Positions 9,210 through 18,415 are shown, numbered from the stretch's first letter. The stretch is 64,000 bases of DNA from Lutispora saccharofermentans (GCF_024363565.1 NZ_JAJEKE010000001.1:434001-498000); one strand, 5' to 3'. Numbers and translations are program-made. The notes: generated by a model from the sequence alone, not told the origin.

Positions 9210-10254
9210 ACCAACCCTTGACCTCGCCATACACCTCCGGATATATGCTCCTTGCCACATATTCTATAGCTTCTCCGTAGTATGGCCCTGAATTGAACAG
9301 GAAGTATTCTTGAGGAAGATAGATCACACGTCCCTCAGATATAGCCTTTACCCCCCTCCAGGCAGGGCTGGCTGCAAATTGCTCCTCCATCGTCTTTTTG
9401 GCAGTCTCATTGCTGGATATCATGCTGGTGACCAAAACATAATCAGGATTCTTCTCAACTATATACTCTATATCCAGAGGAGTCGTCTCTGATCCTATGG
9501 TGTCCGGAGGCAAGTCGGAAGCTATATTCTTGAGGCCTAAAATATTTGAGACATCTCCGGCTATACTGTTGTCAAGCTTTACCGCCAATGCCTTTGAAGT
9601 CACATAAAGTATGACTACCGAAGTTTTCTTTTCCGGCAGCTTTGAGACCAGCTCTTGTTTCTTGTTTTCGATTTCGCTTATTCTTTTTTCTGCTGCTTCT
9701 CCTGAATCCAGCATTTTCCCAAAAGCCCTATAGGCTGCCATCACATCATCATAGCTCTTGATTCTGGCAACTACCACTTTAAAACCCATATCTCTGAGCT
9801 TTTTCGCCTGTTCCCCCTGTGTGCCCTCCTGAGCAATTATCAAATCAGGCTTATGCTCAATGACCTTTTCCATATCTACAGAATAAGTTGCCCCGACGGA
9901 AGGAATGCTCATTATTTCATCCTTATGCTCAGCTACCAGCTTTATATTCTTTGAGATATTAGATGTGCATATGGATTTGCCGCCAAGATCATACCATATA
10001 TTAAGCGATGTGCCTGACAATATTGCCGCATTCTCAGGCTTTTTGTCCAGCACTGTTTCATAACCGGTAAAATCCTTTATGGTTAATGGATAACCCTCTC
10101 CGATTGCTTCTATGCTCAAATTTTTGTCCCCATCGCCGGCAGCAGCCTTTGTATCCGTATGACCTCCTGTTTTAATGCTGCACGCTCCTATACTCACTGC
10201 CAGTATAAGTATGAGCAGCAAGAATATAATTTTTCTCAGTTTCACTTTTATCAT
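9199..10254 (-). CDS. ABC transporter substrate-binding lipoprotein, FecB/BtuF type
   Basis: A 351-residue extracellular receptor for the downstream permease and ATPase. Signal peptide with hydrophobic core FLLLILILAVS and lipobox SIGAC. The mature protein shows the two-lobed TroA/FecB fold pattern: EKVIEHKPDLIIAQEGTQGE in lobe one, a long linking helix with ISEIENKKQELVSKL, and lobe two ending in the SEGRVIYLPQEYFLFNSGPY segment. The gene overlaps the permease start, so the three transport genes are translated together. Corrinoid, cobinamide or another tetrapyrrole is the likely cargo, given the surrounding chelatase genes and upstream cobalamin riboswitch. Ferric siderophore remains possible. 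Confidence 0.87.
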   Translation of the reverse strand: MIKVKLRKIIFLLLILILAVSIGACSIKTGGHTDTKAAAGDGDKNLSIEAIGEGYPLTIKDFTGYETVLDKKPENAAILSGTSLNIWYDLGGKSICTSNISKNIKLVAEHKDEIMSIPSVGATYSVDMEKVIEHKPDLIIAQEGTQGEQAKKLRDMGFKVVVARIKSYDDVMAAYRAFGKMLDSGEAAEKRISEIENKKQELVSKLPEKKTSVVILYVTSKALAVKLDNSIAGDVSNILGLKNIASDLPPDTIGSETTPLDIEYIVEKNPDYVLVTSMISSNETAKKTMEEQFAASPAWRGVKAISEGRVIYLPQEYFLFNSGPYYGEAIEYVARSIYPEVYGEVKGWYEK

Positions 10255-10274
10255 CCTTTCTTTATATAACTATA

Positions 10275-10520
10275 TTTACACTGCAATAGCTCATTTGCAT
10301 AAGTTTGTGAATGTATCTGCTTTGCTGACTGATAAACGATTGCAGAGCTCCGGGACTAAGACTTTGTAAGCTTGCATAGGGTTGCGTGAAAACTCGCTTT
10401 GGCTCAAACAGTTGACGTAACTTTTCCTATACTTCACTAACAAACTCTAAGCCCCTTCACTATGCACTCTTTTATCAGTCAGCAAAACTAAGATGATTTA
10501 AATTTATTGCAGTTAAATTA
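10275..10520. repeat. Large imperfect inverted repeat between cobN and the importer genes
   Basis: The 268-base gap holds nested inverted repeats: a perfect 16-bp pair TTTGCTGACTGATAAA (10321-10336) and its complement (10471-10486), an outer pair ACTGCAATA (10280-10288) and TATTGCAGT (10505-10513), and weaker internal pairing such as GGGACTAAGACTTTG with CAAACTCTAAGCCCC. The whole gap could fold into one long hairpin. It may be a MITE-like element or an RNA structure that sets expression between cobN and the transporter genes. Confidence 0.6.
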
Positions 10521-10521
10521 A

Positions 10522-13500
10522 CTATAATTTCTCTTCAATATTGCCCTCCAATTTGAGGTACTCTTCTCTTAGCTCCAGCAATTCTTCTTGTGTAGCCTTC
10601 CAATAGCCTCTTTGATTATATTCCATCAAGCTTTCCAATATTTTGTGATAAGCCCAGGGATTATTTTCTATCATGCGATTGCGCAATTCTTCATCGGATA
10701 CATAGGTGGAATGCATCTTGCTGAACACCCAATTTTCCACCTTATTGGTCGTTGCAGCCAGACCCAATATATTTTCAAATCTGTCGCTTATTTTTTGGAC
10801 ACCATGATACTTGTGCTCCAGCATGCCGTCAATCCATTTTGGATTTAATAATCTGGTCCTCACGCCCATTTCAATGGACTTTTCCACCCTGTCCGTCTCT
10901 ATCCTCCGGCCTGTGGTATCGGTTATATATATGGCGGCTTTTTTGCCCTTTACCATCTCCACAGACTTGGAAAGCCCTCCAAAATATTCATAATAGTGAT
11001 CCAGATCCGTAACCTCGTACTCATGATTGCTCCTTATCTGAGAAACTATATCCACTGCCATAAGGTTCATGCCGAACAATTCTTCCGATTCCCTGCCTCT
11101 GAAATTTTCACTATATACGTGCTTAAGGCTTTTAATATATGCTTCTCCTATTTGTTCTTCTCTCTCCCAGTTCTTGGTCTCTATAAGCTTGCTTATGCCT
11201 GTTCCGTATTCACCCTCCCCGGGCCCGAATATCCTCGCCCTTGACAATTCCTCAGCTTCAATCTTGTCATAGCCTTTCTTCAGCAGTTCCTCATATATCC
11301 TATTGCTGTTCTTAATAAAGTAATTTGACTCCTCCCCTTCATGGAGAAGGCTTATCTCCTTAAGGATTTTATTCAATTCTTCAATAATATTGGGAAACAT
11401 GTCCCTGAAGAAACCGCAAATATTTATTACAACATCTATTCTCGGCCTATTTAATTCTTCTGGAGGAATTATCTCATAAGCAGGCTCCCATGCATTTTTC
11501 ATCTTTTTTAATCTGACTCCCAAATATCCTAAAATCTGCCCTACCGTCTCCCCCTGAGTCCTGGAAGTCTCAAGGCCCCAAAGTATTACTGCCGTACTTT
11601 GGGGGTATTCTCCCTGATCCTCTTTATATTTCTTCAAAGTATTTTCAGCTATTTCGAAGCCTCTTTTCCAGGCAGCCCTCGTCGGAATAAATCTGGGGTC
11701 AAACTGAAACAGATTATATCCGGAGGGCAAAACCTCCGGGTTCCTTATGGTATCTCCTGCCAGCTTTGCTTGCAGATATTTTCCGTTTAGAACTTCCAAA
11801 AGCCCCTTCATCTCATTATTAGATCCTGTTTTTTCCATCATGGACAAAATATATTTTATGGTGCTTTTAGAGTCCTCCGGAGAATGAGCCCCTTTCTCTA
11901 GGCCTTTGCTCAAATACTCTTCAACGGCTTTTTTTGCCTTGGCATCAAAGATTTTTAGGGCCGATACATCGTTGTTTTTCAAAACTTCATCATAGTCCAT
12001 GCCTTCCTCTTCCGCCATTATACGCCTCAAGGATTTGCATTCTCCCCTGTCATACCCGGCGACTGCCATGGCATAGTCTTTTGCCTCTTCTTCATCATAA
12101 GCTTCTCCGAAAATATGTAGGCCTCTTGGTATTAGGGATTGTCCTATCCTGTAAAGCTCCTTTTCCAGAGCATCGAGATCCCCGTTCATATTGTTCTTCT
12201 CTGCTTTTTCTTTTATATTTGCTAAAATAGCATCGCACCGGGCAGGAGAAGCCCTTTGAGCTTCTCTGTATTCATCCGTCAATGCCTGGATTTCTGCCAA
12301 TTCCCCATATAATTCCCCTTCAACAAATACGGGAGGCTGGTATCCTACCAAAACGGCATGGGATCTTCGCTTGGCTATCATGGCTTCTGCAGGGTTACCG
12401 CAATAGTACAGATATATATGGGGCATATTCCCTACCAATCTATCGGGAAAACATTCTCCCGACATTCCGCATTCTTTTCCCTTCAAAAATTCCAGAGTGC
12501 CATGGGTGCCTACGTGAATGATGGCATCAGCCTTGAATTCCTCCTGAAGCCATTTATAATAGGCCAGATACTGGTGATGGGGAAGCAATTTTTTATCATG
12601 ATAAGCCTTATCCGGATTTTCATGTATTCCTCTGGTAGGCTGCAATCCAATAAAAATATTGCCCTTTATAATGCCCGGTATCATAAAGCCCTCCCTGTTT
12701 GTCATGATCTCTCCCGGCACTGCTCCCCACTGCTCTATCATTTCATTCCTTTCCCGCATTTTCCCAAAATCCTTTTCATAGGCTGGGGTTGGATATGTTA
12801 TCACATGCTTTTCTGATTCCTCATTGGCCCAAACACCGCTGTTCACTATCCCTCCCGCAGTAAAATGCTCCATAAGCTCTCCCGATTCATAGCTTCCTAT
12901 ATCATAGTCTGCCTCTTTCAAATTCCTTAGAATATTATCAACAGACTTAAAGGTGTCCAAAAATGCACCGCCAAATATATTGGCTTCTCCGGGAGGATAG
13001 TTATAGCATACTATGGCAAGCCTTTTATGCTCATTTTCCTTTTTTTGAAGCTTGATCCAATTCTGAAGCCGTGATGTGAGCTTGTTCAACCTTTCATCAA
13101 TGATTCTCAGCTTGTTAAGCTCTACATCCAATTCCTCGCTGCGGCCGCAGTTCGCCAATGCTCCCACCGGATAGGTCTCAATACATCCGTCTAATTCCGG
13201 CAGCATGACAGATATCAGAAATTCTGAAGGGTTTAATCCGCTGGGGGAACTGAGCCATTCCTCTTCCTTTTTCTTGGTCATGAGAAAGGGATGAAATACA
13301 GGAGCACCTATGTCTCTTAAAAGCTCAACCGCAGCTTCCGCATCGCCTCCCATAGGCCCGGCGCCCAATCTGAAAGACATAAGGTTTATTATAATGTCCG
13401 GCTTTCTTTCTGCTGCTTCCTTCAATATTCTTTCCAGCTTTTTTATGTCAGTTATATTAGTCTTATTAAAAGCTATGGGCAGAACATTAGAAAAGCTCCC

Positions 13501-14256
13501 TAGTTTATTCACTATATCCCCGACGCATTCCCTGATCCTGTTAGGGTAATTGTGACCGTAGAACAACACTGCTATAAGAGGTTTTTCTTCTGCTATGGAA
13601 TAGCTTTTTCTATAATCATTAAAATCATCAAAGTATCTTTCCCCTACCGGATCATAAATCCCAAAATCCTCCCATTCCCTGGCGGCATCAGGTTTTGGAA
13701 GCCCCTTAACATTGCCGTAATCCCGAAGTATTAAAAGCATCATATTTTTTACTTCTTCTAACCCTGCATTCCTCCAGTACCTGCCTATTTGAATGAAATT
13801 TTTGATATCCCTGAGCTTTCCTATGGGCAGCATCTTTCCTGCTATCTCCGCCGCATCCATCATCTTTTGAACTGCTTCCATAGAGGCTGCTTTTTTCTTC
13901 GAAGGATCCTTTTGTGCCATGCCTCCTTTAGAAAAATCATCCCAATTCAAGCTTCCTAACCGCAAATATTCCTTGCCTCCGCTGCCTATAGGCAAGATGC
14001 AGCCTTTACAACGTTCTAAAGAATCCAGAGTCCTCTCTATCACTAAAGAAGCTGCTCCCATCAAATCTATGATGACAAAGTCAGAGCTTTCAATATCTTT
14101 TTCCATTTGCTCCAATTTTTCATTATCCATAGATAGATAAGCGAAATATACTTTTAAATCCAATATTTGCCCATATTCTTCCTTGAAGCTGCCGTAAAAG
14201 CTTGCCAGGTCCTCAATCATAGCATTGGACACGGCTATAACAGTTATTTTGTACAT
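10522..14256 (-). CDS. cobN: Cobaltochelatase large subunit CobN-like (CobN/BchH family)
   Basis: A 1244-residue protein of the CobN/BchH family, which binds the tetrapyrrole and metal and receives energy from the ATPase subunits. Family features: GAGPMGGDAEAAVELLRDIG in the N-terminal lobe, WLSSPSGLNPSEF, the catalytic-core segment IIHVGTHGTLEFLKGKECG with its histidines, and the late DHYYEYFGGLS and HKYHGVQKISDRFENILG stretches. It is the first gene after the 14.5-kb cobalamin riboswitch and is followed by an ABC importer and chlI/chlD. That context favours cobalt over magnesium. A dedicated cobS/cobT pair is absent here, so ChlI/ChlD are the probable motor partners. Confidence 0.88.
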   Translation of the reverse strand: MYKITVIAVSNAMIEDLASFYGSFKEEYGQILDLKVYFAYLSMDNEKLEQMEKDIESSDFVIIDLMGAASLVIERTLDSLERCKGCILPIGSGGKEYLRLGSLNWDDFSKGGMAQKDPSKKKAASMEAVQKMMDAAEIAGKMLPIGKLRDIKNFIQIGRYWRNAGLEEVKNMMLLILRDYGNVKGLPKPDAAREWEDFGIYDPVGERYFDDFNDYRKSYSIAEEKPLIAVLFYGHNYPNRIRECVGDIVNKLGSFSNVLPIAFNKTNITDIKKLERILKEAAERKPDIIINLMSFRLGAGPMGGDAEAAVELLRDIGAPVFHPFLMTKKKEEEWLSSPSGLNPSEFLISVMLPELDGCIETYPVGALANCGRSEELDVELNKLRIIDERLNKLTSRLQNWIKLQKKENEHKRLAIVCYNYPPGEANIFGGAFLDTFKSVDNILRNLKEADYDIGSYESGELMEHFTAGGIVNSGVWANEESEKHVITYPTPAYEKDFGKMRERNEMIEQWGAVPGEIMTNREGFMIPGIIKGNIFIGLQPTRGIHENPDKAYHDKKLLPHHQYLAYYKWLQEEFKADAIIHVGTHGTLEFLKGKECGMSGECFPDRLVGNMPHIYLYYCGNPAEAMIAKRRSHAVLVGYQPPVFVEGELYGELAEIQALTDEYREAQRASPARCDAILANIKEKAEKNNMNGDLDALEKELYRIGQSLIPRGLHIFGEAYDEEEAKDYAMAVAGYDRGECKSLRRIMAEEEGMDYDEVLKNNDVSALKIFDAKAKKAVEEYLSKGLEKGAHSPEDSKSTIKYILSMMEKTGSNNEMKGLLEVLNGKYLQAKLAGDTIRNPEVLPSGYNLFQFDPRFIPTRAAWKRGFEIAENTLKKYKEDQGEYPQSTAVILWGLETSRTQGETVGQILGYLGVRLKKMKNAWEPAYEIIPPEELNRPRIDVVINICGFFRDMFPNIIEELNKILKEISLLHEGEESNYFIKNSNRIYEELLKKGYDKIEAEELSRARIFGPGEGEYGTGISKLIETKNWEREEQIGEAYIKSLKHVYSENFRGRESEELFGMNLMAVDIVSQIRSNHEYEVTDLDHYYEYFGGLSKSVEMVKGKKAAIYITDTTGRRIETDRVEKSIEMGVRTRLLNPKWIDGMLEHKYHGVQKISDRFENILGLAATTNKVENWVFSKMHSTYVSDEELRNRMIENNPWAYHKILESLMEYNQRGYWKATQEELLELREEYLKLEGNIEEKL

Positions 14257-14293
14257 CCTATCACCGCCTTTTCATTAAACGAGACTTGATTAT

Positions 14294-14396
14294 TATGAAA
14301 GTCCAGCTCCATTGTCATCCTGAAGGCTTTGTCTGAAGGATCTTATTATTTAAGATTCTTCAGTCGCTTTGCTCCTTCAGAATGACAGGAAATGCT
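14294..14396. repeat. Dispersed repeat, copy A
   Basis: About 100 bases starting TATGAAAG.CCAGCT and containing TTGTCATCCTGA, GAAGGATCT, TTTAAGATTCTTCAG and CTTTGCTCCTTCAGAATGACAGGAAATG. The same sequence with few changes recurs at 54199-54296 and, shorter and inverted, at 54331-54408. The ends TGTCAT and ATGACA are inverted, so each copy can form a hairpin. Confidence 0.8.
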
Positions 14397-14410
14397 TTCT
14401 CATAGGCAAT

Positions 14411-14450
14411 AAAAAAAGCCTTTCTGCTCTAACATGATACAAAAAGGCTT
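14411..14450 (-). terminator. Intrinsic terminator of the cobN cobalamin riboswitch
   Basis: The minus strand forms AAGCCTTTTTGTATC..loop..GCAGAAAGGCTT followed by TTTTTTATTG. It lies between the riboswitch and cobN, with the dispersed repeat between it and the cobN ribosome site. Confidence 0.75.
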
Positions 14451-14514
14451 ATAAATGCAGCATATGCACTTCTAATGACCTCTCCCGTACCTCGCAGGAT
14501 CCGCATTATTGCAT

Positions 14515-14672
14515 GGCAAGCAGGTCTTCTGACTCAGGATTCATTTATGCTTCCTGCCTTCCCGGAAATACCCAGTGGCCTATAAGCTAAGAAAGCACAT
14601 CCTCCATCACAGCGGCGGGACCGTACAGGATTTTAACCTGTTTCCCTTTTAAGCCGGCTTTTATACCGGACA
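14515..14672 (-). promoter_or_regulatory. Cobalamin riboswitch upstream of cobN
   Basis: The minus strand holds GGTCCCGCCGCTGTGATGG, GCCACTGGG, CCGGGAAGGCAGGAAGC and the closing GAGTCAGAAGACCTGCTTGCC, a classic AdoCbl riboswitch core. It differs clearly from the other two cobalamin riboswitches here. It begins within about 30 bases of the cobA stop, so cobN may be served by read-through from cobA, by a promoter overlapping the cobA end, or both. Confidence 0.93.
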
Positions 14673-14705
14673 CTCGCAATGCTGATATTAAATTTTCCTA
14701 TTGTG

Positions 14706-15221
14706 TCAGGACTCAATGCCCTTCCTGGCTTGTATTCCCTTCCTGTAGTAATGCTTTATCTCCTTCATTTCGGTTACCAGATCAGCCATATCGATTAGCT
14801 CTTGAGGCGCGTATCTTCCCGTTATTATTACCTCAATGTTTTCTGCTCTTTCTTCCAGTATCCTTATTACCTCTTCTGTTGAAAAAAGCTTATAATATAT
14901 TGCCACATTCAGTTCATCCAAAACCACTATGTCGTAACTCTTGTTCTTCAATACATCGCCGACAGTTTTAAGACCTTTCCCAGCTGCCAATATATCCTCT
15001 TTTGCAGGATCGTTAAATATAAAACAATTACGCCCGAATTGATGGATTTCAAAGTTCGGCAAATAATTTGCAGCCTTTAATTCACTATATTCCATGCCTT
15101 TGATAAACTGTCCAAAATATACTTTTTTACCTGCGCATACAGCTCTTAGGGATAATCCTAATGCGGCAGTAGTTTTACCCTTCCCATTGCCTGTATATAT
15201 TTGGATTTGCCCCTTATCCAT
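14706..15221 (-). CDS. cobA: Corrinoid (cob(I)yrinic acid a,c-diamide) adenosyltransferase
   Basis: Transfers the adenosyl group of ATP to the cobalt of corrinoids (CobA/BtuR/CobO family), giving the coenzyme form. The ATG at 15221 has AAGGAGG at ideal spacing; 171 residues. The P-loop GNGKGKTTAALGLSLRA at residues 10-26 is the family signature, followed by VYFGQFIKG, VVLDELNVAIYYKL (Walker B-like) and the C-terminal EVIITGRYAPQELIDMADLVTEM, all characteristic. It is controlled by its own cobalamin riboswitch and lies directly upstream of the cobN riboswitch. Confidence 0.93.
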   Translation of the reverse strand: MDKGQIQIYTGNGKGKTTAALGLSLRAVCAGKKVYFGQFIKGMEYSELKAANYLPNFEIHQFGRNCFIFNDPAKEDILAAGKGLKTVGDVLKNKSYDIVVLDELNVAIYYKLFSTEEVIRILEERAENIEVIITGRYAPQELIDMADLVTEMKEIKHYYRKGIQARKGIES

Positions 15222-15260
15222 GTTACCGCCTCCTTTATTCCGCCCTAATGAACGACAAAA

Positions 15261-15288
15261 TCCCCATATCCGCGGATGGATATGGGGA
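15261..15288 (-). terminator. Hairpin of the cobA riboswitch expression platform
   Basis: TCCCCATATCC pairs with GGATATGGGGA around a short loop. The following minus-strand run is only ATTTTG, so it may be a weak terminator. It occupies the same place as the stronger terminator before cbiK. Confidence 0.55.
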
Positions 15289-15359
15289 CTCAAATATTAA
15301 CAATATACTATGCAAATACAAGACAGGACTCTCCCCTTCCCTCCGAAGGTCACTCGGTC

Positions 15360-15516
15360 TAAACGATCAGGCAGGTCTCCTGGCTTTCGCATCCTTCTAC
15401 TCTCAACACCTTCCCGGATAAATCCAGTGGCATCGGTTGATTTCGTACACGATTACAGTAGCGGGGGCTGCAGCGGTTTTGCACCGTTTTCCCTATTAAT
15501 CTTAAAGAACCTGATG
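15360..15516 (-). promoter_or_regulatory. Cobalamin riboswitch upstream of cobA
   Basis: Same core elements as the cbiK riboswitch (GCAAAACCGCTGCAGCC, CCCGCTACTG, CCACTGG, CCGGGAAGG, GCCAGGAGACCTGCC). The two copies differ at only about nine positions over roughly 200 bases (1523-1726 and 15335-15540), including flanks. Confidence 0.93.
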
Positions 15517-15539
15517 TTCATTATTCAATTTTCATTTCA

Positions 15540-15568
15540 ATACTAGCACATGTAAAGCAAAACTGCAA
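15540..15568 (-). promoter_or_regulatory. Promoter for the cobA riboswitch transcript
   Basis: The minus strand reads TTGCAG (15563-15568), 17 bases, then TAGTAT (15540-15545) preceded by TGC, an extended -10. The aptamer follows closely. Confidence 0.5.
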
Positions 15569-15610
15569 TATGGAAATCTTATAGCAGTTAAGCATTTTAA
15601 AAGCAAACTA

Positions 15611-15650
15611 AAAGGCTGTGCTTCAGTGAAACTAAAGACACAGCCCCTTT
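15611..15650 (-). terminator. Terminator of the glycine reductase operon
   Basis: GGCTGTGTC..loop..GCACAGCC followed by TTTTAGTTT on the minus strand, starting directly at the grdD stop codon. Confidence 0.75.
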
Positions 15651-16829
15651 TTAGCAGTTGCAGTCCAGTGGTTTTTGAGTGATCAATTTATTTGCAAACA
15701 AAACCTCTACTGCCTTTTCATAATCTTCATTGGCAGTCAGTATTATAGGACCTGTACATCCCATACCGCTTTCTGAGTAAATGCCTTCTTTGGCCAATTC
15801 GGCTACGGCATTTTCCAGTTCAAGTATATCTACTCCTGCAATGGATTTTGTAACTACCTTTTTATCAGGCATCTTGATTTCCGCAGGTGCAGCCTTTTTA
15901 GCTTCTGCCGTCAGTCCTTTGAGTATTTCATCAAGACCTGCCTTCCTGGCTTTGTCGAATTCTTCTTTTGCCACCTGGGTCAGCTTACCCTTGGCGCATG
16001 AGGCCGCATATCTGAGCGCTTCACTTACTACGGGAGCACCTGAAGCCCTGGATAGTATGCAGATTATTTTATCGTAGCCATAACCTACGCCAGGACCATA
16101 TCCGTAGCCTAAGGATTCATAGCTGCCTCCTGTGGTGAAGGCTGAAAATATTTTCATCATTATATTCCCTGTCAATGTATCCAGTACCATTACATCAGAC
16201 GCTGCCGCCAAAAGATCGTTTCCTCTCATAATGCAGCCGCCGTCGGATCTTACGGATTCGGAAAAGTTGATGTCATAGCCTTTTTCTTTAAGCTCCTTTA
16301 ATGCTCTTTCTACCTGTCTTGCTCCGTCAACATTGAGTATACCCACAGTAGGATTTGCAATGCCCAGGGCCTTTGCCGTTATTATTCCGTAGAGAGCATT
16401 TTTCACCATGCCTTCAACTCTATGAGTGGATGAAGTACCTGTAGTGGTTGCCAGGATCAGCTCCTTGCCGAAGCCGGGAGTTATAACTCTCCCAACGGTA
16501 GAGACTCCTATAGGGAAGCTGTAGTGCATCGTGACAGCCGAGTCCAGTTCGCCATTATCCAGCATCTCATCCATTTTCTTATACATCTCATCTTCTGATG
16601 CTACTTCAACTACTCTAAGGGAAGTATCAACCTTGGGCCCAATGAGTACAATTTCGAAATCATTATACTTTTTGGCTGCCAGCTCTGCACCCCTTACCAA
16701 TTCCTCGGTGCCGTGCTCGCTGCCCATGGTGGTGAGCCCTACTTTAACCTTGCTGCCGAAATTTCCAGTCATTATAGCATCGGCAACCTCGTTAAATACC
16801 TCCCCTATCATGGTTTTTATATTATCCAT
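15651..16829 (-). CDS. grdD: Glycine reductase complex component C, alpha subunit GrdD
   Basis: With GrdC it cleaves Se-carboxymethyl-selenoprotein A and phosphorolyses the acetyl enzyme to acetyl phosphate, giving ATP by acetate kinase. The ATG at 16829 has AGGGGTG upstream; a GTG three codons earlier lies inside that site. From this start the protein has 392 residues, and the cysteine of SGMGCTGPIILT is residue 358, matching the active-site Cys359 described for the Eubacterium acidaminophilum enzyme. The fold is PlsX/phosphate-acyltransferase-like (VGLTTMGSEHGTEEL, VGILNVDGARQVERALKELK). It is the last gene of the grd operon, 11 bases after grdC. Confidence 0.95.
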   Translation of the reverse strand: MDNIKTMIGEVFNEVADAIMTGNFGSKVKVGLTTMGSEHGTEELVRGAELAAKKYNDFEIVLIGPKVDTSLRVVEVASEDEMYKKMDEMLDNGELDSAVTMHYSFPIGVSTVGRVITPGFGKELILATTTGTSSTHRVEGMVKNALYGIITAKALGIANPTVGILNVDGARQVERALKELKEKGYDINFSESVRSDGGCIMRGNDLLAAASDVMVLDTLTGNIMMKIFSAFTTGGSYESLGYGYGPGVGYGYDKIICILSRASGAPVVSEALRYAASCAKGKLTQVAKEEFDKARKAGLDEILKGLTAEAKKAAPAEIKMPDKKVVTKSIAGVDILELENAVAELAKEGIYSESGMGCTGPIILTANEDYEKAVEVLFANKLITQKPLDCNC

Positions 16830-16840
16830 ATCATTCACCC

Positions 16841-18379
16841 CTACTTTCCGTTAAGTAAGAATGCTGCAAATTCTTTCATTGTTTCTGCTACCATTCCCTT
16901 GATCTCTTCTTTAGACACTGCTCCTATTTCTTCAACTTTTCCAGGGTTCTTTTCCATAACTATAGATACGCCGTCAAACAGGTTGGTCATTCTTCCTAGG
17001 AAAAGGCTTCCCTTTCCAACTATCATAGCCCTGTCTATTTTGCCATCCATGATCATTTTCCTTCCGGCACCCACAAAAGGAACTCCGGAGGGTATATGAC
17101 CTTGTGTCGGTGCAAAGCCCGGCATTCCATGTTCTTTTATAAAAGTAGGCATATAGGCTCTGTCTATATCACCGCGCTTTGCTCCCAAAGCAGCGATCAT
17201 CTTGTAGTTCGCCAATGGTACGTCTCCGGCGCCGGCAGGCTCAGTGATTTCAGGAGTCTGCATTTCTACAGAATATTTGTTGATATCGGTTATCTTGAGG
17301 CCGTTTTTATCCAAGGGCTTGGTGATGAGGGATTCCATAACTGCCTGAGGTGATGAGCCTGTTCCTACAGTATGTCTTCCTACGATATCAGTTCTCAGCA
17401 CAGGGCTTACGCCATCATCCTCAGTAACCAATATGGCAAAGGTCCCTAAGCAATCCTCCAGTATGGGCAAATCTTTGTTCACATGGTCTCTTCCATTCAT
17501 GCCAAGCTTTGCGGTAGCTCCTCCGGCAACTATTGCGACACTCTTGTATACTCCGGACTTTACCAATGCAGCAGCATTTATCAATGAATGGGTAGGTGCT
17601 GCACAGAAGCCTCTTGTATCCGAACCTGTAGCAGATACCAATCCGGCAACCTCAGCTATGGCCTTTGCGAAGTTTCCTCCGCCTCTCTGATTCATATCGC
17701 CGCATGCTTCTTCAGAGCATTCGATAACATATTCAATGGAGTCTGCAGGAATATTATTTCTATAAACGAGATTCTTTAAGGCTATAACTGCTGAGGCCTT
17801 AACCACTATGTTTTCAGCCATGATATGTGCAGTAAGGTTCTTATCTGTAGCGTGGGCGGCTTTAACGCAGCCTACAACCTTGCCGTTGAAATGAAGGGGT
17901 TCTGCGCCTTCTGAAAGCTTCTTCTCTATGTCTGCGGCATCAAAACCTTCTTTGATCTTTGCAATTTCAGCTTCGGTGAAATAAGGCTTTTTAGAAAGCT
18001 TTGCCTTTGTAGAATCGGAAAAGCCTTTTTCAAGCATGACCAGATCAAAAGCATCGCATAGCTTCATCACTATATATAATTCGTCTTGGGGAACCATTTC
18101 GCCCATTTTGCCTTCTTCTTTTCCATCTTCTACAAGGTTTTTATACCATGGTCTGGGAATATTATTCAAGTCATCAGGTAAGATATTTCCTATATAAGCT
18201 TGATTGGGAGCATATTTGACCGCTTCCTCATAGCTTCTCAGGTGACTTGGAACTTTCTTTAAAAATTCAGAATTTGGATTGGCATCATGCTCGGAAGAAC
18301 AAGTAGTTCCATAGTGCATAACCATGTCGGGCGTATGAACGAGCACATATGCCGCTCCTTTTACTACAGGCGTTGTCAT
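16841..18379 (-). CDS. grdC: Glycine reductase complex component C, beta subunit GrdC
   Basis: The 512-residue thiolase/FabH-like partner of GrdD in acetyl phosphate formation. GGAGGTG precedes the ATG. Characteristic stretches: HYGTTCSSEHDANPNSEF near the N-terminus, ECSEEACGDMNQRGGGNFAK and SATGSDTRGFCAAPTHSLIN in the middle (ketoacyl-synthase-like cysteine region) and GHIPSGVPFVGAGRKM near the end. It is cytoplasmic. It stands after a terminator and a hairpin cluster that separate it from grdB, so grdCD may be expressed at a different level from grdEAB. Confidence 0.95.
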   Translation of the reverse strand: MTTPVVKGAAYVLVHTPDMVMHYGTTCSSEHDANPNSEFLKKVPSHLRSYEEAVKYAPNQAYIGNILPDDLNNIPRPWYKNLVEDGKEEGKMGEMVPQDELYIVMKLCDAFDLVMLEKGFSDSTKAKLSKKPYFTEAEIAKIKEGFDAADIEKKLSEGAEPLHFNGKVVGCVKAAHATDKNLTAHIMAENIVVKASAVIALKNLVYRNNIPADSIEYVIECSEEACGDMNQRGGGNFAKAIAEVAGLVSATGSDTRGFCAAPTHSLINAAALVKSGVYKSVAIVAGGATAKLGMNGRDHVNKDLPILEDCLGTFAILVTEDDGVSPVLRTDIVGRHTVGTGSSPQAVMESLITKPLDKNGLKITDINKYSVEMQTPEITEPAGAGDVPLANYKMIAALGAKRGDIDRAYMPTFIKEHGMPGFAPTQGHIPSGVPFVGAGRKMIMDGKIDRAMIVGKGSLFLGRMTNLFDGVSIVMEKNPGKVEEIGAVSKEEIKGMVAETMKEFAAFLLNGK

Positions 18380-18415
18380 TTAATTACACCTCCGAATATC
18401 TTTCTTAACACTTAA

